Below, piece by piece: positions 58,384-64,000 of a stretch of 64,000 bases of DNA (its first letter is position 1; each line of letters opens with the position of its first letter). Made by a program: the position numbers and the translations under genes. The stretch is from the NCBI RefSeq assembly GCF_901905185.1, contig NZ_CABFMQ020000153.1:62001-126000 (forward strand). Reading direction: 5' to 3'. The DNA comes from Methylocella tundrae. Lineage in GTDB: Bacteria > Pseudomonadota > Alphaproteobacteria > Rhizobiales > Beijerinckiaceae. Under the pieces are notes generated by a model. The model ran no database searches, was not told the origin of the DNA, and saw only the letters and a list, made by a program, of their open reading frames with translations.

Positions 58384-59412
58384 TCAGGAAACATCCGCTT
58401 GCCGCCTGCCGGGCTGCTTCGCGCCGCCGACCTCCGTAGGGGCGTGGCCGGCCTCGTGATGAAGCGCCTCTTTGAGCTTGTTGCGTTCGAACAAAACGAC
58501 AACGACGAGCGAGAAAAGCAGCGGGAGGATCAGATAGAACAGCCGCCATACGAGCAGCGCGGTCAGCACCTCGACCTGCGGCGTCGTGGGCATGGCTTTC
58601 AGGAACAAAAGCTCGAAGACGCCAAGGCCCCCCGGCGCATTGGAGGCGAGCGCGGCCGAAAACGACGCCACAAATACCGCCAGCACGACGAAAAAGCCCG
58701 GATTGCCGGCTGCCGGAAGGGCGAAATAGATGATCCCCGCCGCCCCGAGCAGTTCGAGCGGCGCGGCGAGAAGCTGCCGGACGGCGATGTCGGGTTTTGG
58801 ATATTCCAGCCGGAAGCCGCGAATGATCAGCGGCTTCAGGCGGAAAATCGAACCGATCAGATAGGCCGCCACCAGAATCAGCAAAGCCGCGCCGATGGCG
58901 AAAGCCGTCGCCGGATTGGTGAGAACGTCCGGGAGCAGGCCGCCGAAGCGCGCAAGCTGATCCGGCTCGAACACCAGAATGAGGCCGCCGACGAGGATCG
59001 TGCCAAGGCCGAAGGTCAGCGAACAGAGGGCGACGAGCACCGCGACCTGCGCGGCGTTGAGGCCCTTCGAGTGATAGGCGCGATAGCGCACCATCCCGCC
59101 GGAAAAGACGGAGGCGCCGATATTATGCGCAAGGGCGTAGGTGGTGAAGGAGCAGAGCGCGACAAACGCCCATGAAATATGCGTGACGCCAAGGTGACGG
59201 AGCGCGATCCGGTCGTACCAGGCGAGCGCCCCGTAAGCGACCAGCGTCGAAGCGATGGCGAGAAGGTAGCGTGAAGGCGGAATGGCGCGCAGCTGCCGCC
59301 AGAGTTCCGGCCCGATGTGCTGGCCGCGAAACTCCTGGTAGAGCACAAACAGCGAGACGCCGACAGCCAGCAGGCCGATGGCGGGCCAGACGAAATCGAG
59401 AATCCGTTTCAT
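58384..59412 (-). CDS. UPF0104 / lysylphosphatidylglycerol-flippase-like membrane protein
   Basis: The protein has 342 aa from the ATG at 59412 (MKRILDFVWPAIGLLAVGVSLFVLYQEF). A longer frame to 59583 adds a polar stretch without support. About eight membrane helices are visible. The family pattern includes AYGALAWYDRIALRHLG, YALAHNIGASVFSGGMVRYRAY, and SNAPGGLGVFELLFL with the conserved PGGLGxxE. Homologues (YbhN, the flippase half of MprF) move lipids or are uncharacterised; no aminoacyl-transferase half is present. It is downstream of fliJ on the same strand, 235 bp away. Confidence 0.88.
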   Translation of the reverse strand: MKRILDFVWPAIGLLAVGVSLFVLYQEFRGQHIGPELWRQLRAIPPSRYLLAIASTLVAYGALAWYDRIALRHLGVTHISWAFVALCSFTTYALAHNIGASVFSGGMVRYRAYHSKGLNAAQVAVLVALCSLTFGLGTILVGGLILVFEPDQLARFGGLLPDVLTNPATAFAIGAALLILVAAYLIGSIFRLKPLIIRGFRLEYPKPDIAVRQLLAAPLELLGAAGIIYFALPAAGNPGFFVVLAVFVASFSAALASNAPGGLGVFELLFLKAMPTTPQVEVLTALLVWRLFYLILPLLFSLVVVVLFERNKLKEALHHEAGHAPTEVGGAKQPGRRQADVS

Positions 59413-59647
59413 GCCGCTCCCGACGGATTGCGCAAAGTCAGGCGAGGCAAGCGGGGCGCCGCCGGACATTCGCCGAAAAAGGCCGCGGCGAAGGCGCCCG
59501 GCGAGGCGCTCTCCTCCGTCTTTCCATTGCTGTCTTAGCCCATGTTGCGCCAAAGGCGCAGGATTTTCAGGGAGAATCGGCAAGGCGCGGCGCTAGCGCG
59601 CAGGGGAAGCAGGCTGAATCGGGCCTGTCAAATCTCGGGCTCAAATC

Positions 59648-60055
59648 TCAGGCCTGGGCGGCGCGCAGGCGCACGGGCGGATTTTCCTGAGGCGCGAGGG
59701 GCAGGTCGCCGATGGGATGAGCGGTTTTTTCCCGGGCGTCGCACCCTTGCGCCTTGCCGAGTTCGGCGATCGCCTCCTCGAGCCGGTTGCGGGCGTCTTC
59801 GAGCTGACCCATCAATTCTTCGGCAGAGCGATTGAGATTGTCGCGGCGGGCGCGGGCGGCGCGCGCGTAGGTCGGATAGGCGAAATGGGAGGCGTCGAAA
59901 ATGCCGGCGCGTTGTTCTTCGATGGCGACTTCCTGCTCGAGTTCGCGCGCAATTTTCGAGAATTCGGCGACCATCGACTCGATTTGCGCAACCCGGCGGC
60001 GCCTTTCGTCGACCTGAAACCGCTTGAGGCGAACGAGTGTTTCCTGCAGCTTCAT
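59648..60055 (-). CDS. fliJ: FliJ-family flagellar export chaperone
   Basis: 135 aa from the ATG at 60055 (MKLQETLVRLKRFQVDERRRR). The protein is a single long helical hairpin of charged heptads, as in FliJ, which works with the FliI ATPase as a central stalk in flagellar type III export. The Rhizobiales order fliI-fliJ-ctrA is only partly kept: ctrA is divergent across the gap, but the gene after fliJ is UPF0104 and not fliI. It is either an orphan or the other flagellar genes lie elsewhere. The family is low-complexity, so assignment leans on context. Confidence 0.7.
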   Translation of the reverse strand: MKLQETLVRLKRFQVDERRRRVAQIESMVAEFSKIARELEQEVAIEEQRAGIFDASHFAYPTYARAARARRDNLNRSAEELMGQLEDARNRLEEAIAELGKAQGCDAREKTAHPIGDLPLAPQENPPVRLRAAQA

Positions 60056-60619
60056 CCTATTTCCACTCCCACTGAGCTTCGCCCTGGGCCGCGCCCGGAA
60101 GCGGGCGGCCGGCAAGGCGCTTGCCGGACCCGCTGACCGGCCGTCTTCAAAGCCGGCGATCAAGCCTTGTCCAGCGAGGACCGAATGCTTTTTCGACCGG
60201 TGAAGTTTGCAGGAGCAAAGTTGCCCATTCGTTACTGTCGCCGCGCGGGCGGCGAGTTTCAGAGCGATTCGCCGGCTTTTCGCCGCGGGGCTTCGCAAAT
60301 GGCGGACATACTGGCGCGGCGCTCAGGGGATGGAAGAAGTTTTAGGTGGGAAACCGGGAATTCTTCGTCGCGCAAGCTTGCGCCCGCAGAATGCAGGCGG
60401 ATGACATAAGCCGTCAGCCGTTTGCCAGACGAAAATTGATTCGGGTAGCGCCGTATTAAAATCACCATCGTGAAGGAATGCTTTTATTAACCAATGCCCG
60501 TTAAGGTTACGAAACTCGTAGCGAAAGGTTAACGCTCGGGGCCAATAGCGCGCCCGGCCGGGAGCCTCTGGACGATCTCGCGCCGGTAGGCGACCGACGG
60601 GGCAAGGTGGGGACCTCAG
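60056..60619. promoter_or_regulatory. ctrA/fliJ divergent regulatory region with GANTC sites
   Basis: 564 bp without a gene. Two CcrM-type GANTC sites (60266-60270 and 60438-60442) and CtrA half sites TTAA at 60487-60490, 60501-60504 and TTAAC at 60529-60533 lie in the AT-richer part before ctrA. No pair has the exact 7-base spacing. In Caulobacter, ctrA promoter P1 depends on GANTC methylation state and P2 on CtrA itself, so the layout fits cell-cycle control. Confidence 0.55.
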
Positions 60620-61321
60620 ATGCGCGTTTTATTGATTGAAGACGACAGCGCGACAGCGCAAAGCATTGAGCTGATGCTGAAATCCGAGAATTTCAACGTC
60701 TACACGACGGATCTCGGCGAAGAGGGCGTCGACCTTGGCAAGCTTTATGATTACGACATCATTCTGCTCGACCTGAACCTGCCCGACATGTCGGGCTATG
60801 AGGTGCTTCGCACGCTGCGAGTCGCCAAGGTCAAGACGCCGATCCTCATTCTTTCAGGGTTCGCGGCGATCGAAGACAAGGTGAAGGGGCTTGGATTTGG
60901 CGCGGATGATTATCTCACCAAACCTTTCCATAAGGATGAACTCGTCGCCCGAATCCACGCCATCGTGCGGCGCTCCAAGGGCCATGCGCAATCCGTCATC
61001 GCGACGGGCGACCTCATCGTCAATCTCGACCAGAAAACAGTCGAGGTCACCGGCTCGAGGGTTCATCTCACCGGCAAGGAATATCAGATGCTGGAGCTGC
61101 TTTCGCTCCGCAAAGGGACGACCTTGACCAAGGAAATGTTCCTCAATCATCTCTATGGCGGCATGGATGAGCCGGAACTGAAGATCATCGACGTGTTCAT
61201 CTGCAAGCTCCGCAAAAAACTCGCCAATGCGAGTCAGGGCCGCAATTACATCGAAACCGTCTGGGGCCGCGGCTATGTGCTGCGCGAACCGCTGGACGAT
61301 GAGGAGCGGATTACGGCGTGA
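60620..61321 (+). CDS. ctrA: Cell-cycle response regulator CtrA
   Basis: 233 aa. The receiver begins MRVLLIEDDSATAQSIELML, with phosphoacceptor Asp51 in ILLDLNLPDMSGYEVLRTLR and Lys in YLTKPFHKDEL. The DNA-binding domain carries TGKEYQMLELLSLRKGTTLTKEMFLNHLYGG, DEPELKIIDVFICKLRKKL and WGRGYVL. These stretches are almost invariant in CtrA. It silences the origin and controls cell-cycle, pilus, flagellar and envelope genes. The perfect CtrA box in the putative origin at 1493-1508 is a likely target. The phosphorelay partner chpT is convergent 316 bp away. Confidence 0.97.
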   Translation: MRVLLIEDDSATAQSIELMLKSENFNVYTTDLGEEGVDLGKLYDYDIILLDLNLPDMSGYEVLRTLRVAKVKTPILILSGFAAIEDKVKGLGFGADDYLTKPFHKDELVARIHAIVRRSKGHAQSVIATGDLIVNLDQKTVEVTGSRVHLTGKEYQMLELLSLRKGTTLTKEMFLNHLYGGMDEPELKIIDVFICKLRKKLANASQGRNYIETVWGRGYVLREPLDDEERITA

Positions 61322-61637
61322 TGCGCCGACCGCTCGAAGGGGCTCTATGGGCCAGGCGCCCTCCGGGAGGCCGATTTTTGCATTGGCCTCTATAATTTCG
61401 GGCGATTCCGGAAACCGCAAGCGACTTTGGAGACGCTTGACGATCTTTCCGCGATGAATGATCGCGGTGCTACGCCAAATCGCATTTGTTCACGACAAGA
61501 GCCTCTCCCCGCGCGGGGTATTAACGCAGTGTATGTGAGGCAATAGGGGCTTCAAAAACTCCGTGACTTGGGGCGCCTGCTTTTTCGCTGCGCCGCGCAG
61601 CTTTCGTTGCCGCCCGGAGTTTTGCGCGCTATTTGCC
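61322..61637. other. Convergent gap between ctrA and chpT
   Basis: 316 bp with no credible gene. Two hairpins are present: CCGCGAT-GAATG-ATCGCGG (61449-61467) and the palindrome CCCCGCGCGGGG near 61515-61526. Either could end the convergent transcripts. Confidence 0.45.
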
Positions 61638-62318
61638 CTAGGCGGCTACATCGGCCCCCATGCGGTCACTCGCGTGGAAGGCTTCGATCGCGACAAAATC
61701 GGGCTCAGTGACCACTTCGAGAGTCATATCTGCCGCTTTGGCGACGAGGCTGGTGTAAAACGGCTGGATGGCGTGGGCGTCGACGGCGTTATGCTCGGGC
61801 GCTCCCGCGAGGAGCGAGGGCGTATGGCTCGCGAGCTTCGCGTTCGGTCCTTGTGCGGTGACGCGCAGACGCAATGCGTCTCCCGAGGCGCCGGCGTCGC
61901 CGGTCGTCACCGTAATGACGCCGCCGCGCGGGATCGCGGCAGCGGCGATGAGGCAAAGATTGAGAATGAGCTTGACCTGGTTTTTCGGCATCAGAACACG
62001 CGCCGCGCGCCATTCGATCTGTGTTTTCTGATCGGCGAATAGGCCGCGGGCGACTTTTTCGGCCTCTCCGGTGTCGATCGAGGCTCCCGCCGATCCCGCG
62101 GCGCCGAAAGCGAGCCGGCAGAATTGCAGCCGCGCAGAAGCCGTCTCGGCGCTTTTTTTGATGAGGTCGAAAGCGATATCGCGCATCTCGGCGTCTTTCT
62201 CGTCCTCGAGAACCTCGAGTCCGTTGACGATCGCGCCGACAGGGCTGATCACGTCATGGCAAACTCTCGAGCAGAGAAGCGCTGCGAGATCGAGCGCGTC
62301 GAGTGCGAAATCCGTCAT
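61638..62318 (-). CDS. chpT: Histidine phosphotransferase ChpT
   Basis: 226 aa from the ATG at 62318 (MTDFALDALDLAALLCSRVCHD); an ATG two codons upstream (62324) is also possible. The phospho-acceptor His21 lies in CSRVCHDVISPVGAIVNGLEVL, the ChpT DHp helix. LIKKSAETASARLQFCRLAFGAAGS and a degenerate GHKL-like domain (NQVKLILNLCLIAAAAIPRGG) follow, lacking ATP-binding boxes. ChpT relays phosphate from CckA to CtrA and CpdR. Adjacent convergent ctrA supports the call. An upstream extension to 62456 has no support. Confidence 0.92.
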   Translation of the reverse strand: MTDFALDALDLAALLCSRVCHDVISPVGAIVNGLEVLEDEKDAEMRDIAFDLIKKSAETASARLQFCRLAFGAAGSAGASIDTGEAEKVARGLFADQKTQIEWRAARVLMPKNQVKLILNLCLIAAAAIPRGGVITVTTGDAGASGDALRLRVTAQGPNAKLASHTPSLLAGAPEHNAVDAHAIQPFYTSLVAKAADMTLEVVTEPDFVAIEAFHASDRMGADVAA

Positions 62319-62569
62319 GAGCATCCGTTTGCGGCTAGAGTCGGCAATGCGCGGCGCCAAATGCATTGCGCGCGCCCACATTTTTGCAGGGAACAGATTA
62401 ACAAAATGATCAAAAAGCGCCAGCGCCTCGCACACGCTTGAAAATTCGCGGCGCATTGGCGGCGGGGAAGCCGCAGTCAGCCCGGTCCGCGCGCGCCGCG
62501 GGCGGCGCTCCGATTCTCCGGGGCGAGCTGGTCCTTGAAGCGGACGCCCGCGGGCTCGCTAAATAGCAA
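62319..62569. promoter_or_regulatory. chpT upstream region
   Basis: About 250 bp upstream of chpT up to the aceA terminator. Contains no gene. A TTAAC-like element occurs near 62398-62402 (GATTAACAAAATG), a possible half site. Confidence 0.35.
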
Positions 62570-62602
62570 GGGCGACCCGGAGCATGGCGCTCCGGACCGC
62601 CC
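62570..62602 (-). terminator. Hairpin terminator after aceA
   Basis: A nested stem: outer GGGCG/CGCCC and inner CCGGAGC-ATGGC-GCTCCGG (62577-62595). It lies 31 bases downstream of the aceA TAA on the minus strand. It is followed by TTGCTATTTAG rather than a pure U-tract. Confidence 0.6.
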
Positions 62603-62633
62603 TGTTATCTGTCTCAATGAAAGCGCCGGCGCC

Positions 62634-64000
62634 TTAGCCGAACTGATTCATTGTGTTGTGAGCGCCGCCAGCCTTCAGGGCCGCCTCGCCGGCGAAATAT
62701 TCCTTGTGATCGTCGCCCATGTCGGAGCCAGCCATGTTCTGGTGCTTGACGCAGGCGATGCCCTGGCGGATTTCCTGACGCTGAACGTTGCGGACATAGC
62801 CGAGCATGCCCTGATCGCCGAAATATTCTTTCGCCAGATTGTCGGTGGACAGAGCCGCCGTGTGATAGGTCGGAAGCGTGATGAGATGGTGGAAAATGCC
62901 CGCCCGCTTCGAGCCGTCCGCCTGGAAGGTGCGGATGCGCTCATCGGCTTCGGCGGCCAGATCCGTGCGATCGTAGTCGACGCTCATCAGGCCCGGCCGG
63001 TCATAGGCGGACACGTCCTTGCCGGCGGCTTTCCAGGCGTCATACACCTGCTGGCGGAAATTCAGCGTCCAGTTGAACGACGGCGAATTGTTATAGACCA
63101 GCTTGGCGTTGGGAACGACGGCCCGGATGCGGTCCACCATGCTCGCAATCTGCTCGACGTGCGGCTTTTCGGTCTCGATCCAAAGGAGGTCGGCGCCGTT
63201 CTGCAGCGAGGTGATGCAGTCGAGCACGCAACGATCCGCTCCGGTGCCGGGACGGAACTGATAGAGGTTGCTGGCGAGGCGCTTCGGCCGCAGCAGCTTG
63301 CCATTGCGATTGATGATGACGTCGCCGTTACGACCCTCGCCGGCCGCGACTTCCTCGCAGTCCAGGAACGCATTGTACTGGTCGCCGAGATCGCCTGGCT
63401 CATGGCTGACGGCGATCTGCTGGGTGAGGCCGGCCCCGAGCGAGTCGGTGCGCGTAACGATAATGCCGTCCTCCACGCCGAGTTCGAGGAAAGCGTAGCG
63501 GCAGGCGCGCACTTTCGCGAGGAAGACCTCGTGCGGCACAGTCACCTTGCCGTCCTGATGGCCGCACTGCTTTTCGTCCGACACCTGGTTTTCGATCTGA
63601 AGCGCGCAGGCGCCGGCCTCGATCATCTTCTTGGCCAGCAGATAGGTCGCTTCCGCATTGCCGAAGCCCGCGTCAATGTCCGCGATGATCGGCACCACAT
63701 GGGTCTGGAAATTGTCGGCCGCCGCCAGCAGCTCCTGTTCCTTGGCGCCGTCGCCGGCCGCGCGGGCGGCGTCGATGGCGCGGAACATGCCGCCGAGTTC
63801 GCGGGCGTCCGCCTGGCGCAGGAAGGTGTAAAGCTCTTCGATCAGAGCCGGCACCGACGTCTTCTCATGCATCGACTGGTCCGGGAGCGGACCGAATTCG
63901 GAGCGCAGCGCGGCGACCATCCAGCCGGAGAGGTACAGGTACCGGCGGTCGGTCGTGCCGAAGTGCTTCTTGATGGAGATCATCTTCTGCTGGCCGATGA
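62634..64000 (-). CDS. aceA: Isocitrate lyase (C-terminal part, cut by window edge)
   Basis: The frame is open to the window end and the first in-frame ATG (63981-63983) lies inside the conserved IGQQKMISIKKHFGTTDRRY, so the N-terminus is outside. At least 454 residues are visible. The catalytic loop reads SDEKQCGHQDGKVTVPHEVF. The KQCGHQDGK variant and the length point to the larger (about 530 aa) isocitrate lyase type of Pseudomonas/Acinetobacter rather than the E. coli KKCGHLGGK type. It splits isocitrate into glyoxylate and succinate, needed for growth on C2 compounds and useful with serine-cycle metabolism. Confidence 0.94.
   Translation of the reverse strand, partial: IGQQKMISIKKHFGTTDRRYLYLSGWMVAALRSEFGPLPDQSMHEKTSVPALIEELYTFLRQADARELGGMFRAIDAARAAGDGAKEQELLAAADNFQTHVVPIIADIDAGFGNAEATYLLAKKMIEAGACALQIENQVSDEKQCGHQDGKVTVPHEVFLAKVRACRYAFLELGVEDGIIVTRTDSLGAGLTQQIAVSHEPGDLGDQYNAFLDCEEVAAGEGRNGDVIINRNGKLLRPKRLASNLYQFRPGTGADRCVLDCITSLQNGADLLWIETEKPHVEQIASMVDRIRAVVPNAKLVYNNSPSFNWTLNFRQQVYDAWKAAGKDVSAYDRPGLMSVDYDRTDLAAEADERIRTFQADGSKRAGIFHHLITLPTYHTAALSTDNLAKEYFGDQGMLGYVRNVQRQEIRQGIACVKHQNMAGSDMGDDHKEYFAGEAALKAGGAHNTMNQFG

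Noticed and set aside
60487..60504. CtrA autoregulatory box before ctrA
   Set aside because: The two TTAA half sites are 10 bases apart rather than 7, so it is listed only as half sites within the regulatory region.
1..64000. CRISPR arrays, rRNA and prophage structural genes
   Set aside because: No regularly spaced repeats, rRNA-like stretches or phage head, tail or lysis genes were recognised anywhere in the window.

Overview
The window is high-GC alphaproteobacterial chromosome, most like the Rhizobiales (Hyphomicrobiales) and probably the Beijerinckiaceae/Methylocystaceae. The evidence is gene order: hemJ-hemE | ppsR-maf-aroE-coaE-dnaQ, the hisB-hisH-hisA-hisF-hisE-coaA run beside hslVU, argJ-ppiC-secA, petP/petR-like regulators next to a branched-chain aminotransferase, and ctrA-chpT. 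A MxaD-like periplasmic protein, glycolate oxidase subunits and an isocitrate lyase would suit a C1/C2-using member, but species assignment is inference.

Layout. 1-5.4 kb: two divergent leading-strand operons flank a 400-bp gap that has the position and sequence signs of the chromosome origin: a perfect CtrA box, four GANTC sites and DnaA-box-like 9-mers. 5.4-10.2 kb: a glutaminase remnant, glcF-glcE without glcD, a MxaD-like protein, and coaA. 10.2-18.8 kb: the his operon, a membrane-anchored coiled-coil protein, two DUF190 paralogues, and hslVU behind a candidate heat-shock promoter. 18.9-30.6 kb: trpS, a BigR-like persulfide-type ArsR repressor divergent from an AhpD-like gene, pepF, a phytase-like secreted protein, an unusual sigma54-type response regulator, an L,D-transpeptidase, an Ntn-amidase and a NodL-like acetyltransferase. 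30.7-36.6 kb: a transport cluster with a split chromate transporter coupled to a triphosphate-tunnel-like protein, a TMEM175-like channel, MgtC, and two small ORFs leading into an Nramp-related transporter with Mg-type motif changes. 36.6-40.8 kb: ilvE, MarR (PetP-like), an OmpR-type regulator and a histidine kinase.

40.83-43.09 kb is a 2.26-kb IS1595-type element with recognisable terminal repeats and a 7-8 bp target duplication. It carries a crippled transposase and three cargo genes, including DUF3800. 43.3-46.1 kb is an ArsR-SRPBCC-SRPBCC-VOC-VOC operon. 46.1-54.1 kb holds ftsEX, a NUDIX gene, argJ, ppiC and secA. 54.4-57.1 kb is the most novel-looking locus: a modular protein with a small C-terminal toxin-like domain, its presumed immunity gene, then an orphan toxin tip and a second, partly recombined immunity gene. 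57.3-64 kb holds a small secreted protein, a YdeI-like protein, a UPF0104 membrane protein, fliJ, ctrA, chpT and the C-terminal part of isocitrate lyase.

Three dispersed palindromic repeat families sit in intergenic gaps. No rRNA, tRNA or CRISPR array was recognised. Boundaries and functions come from reading alone; no database search was run.
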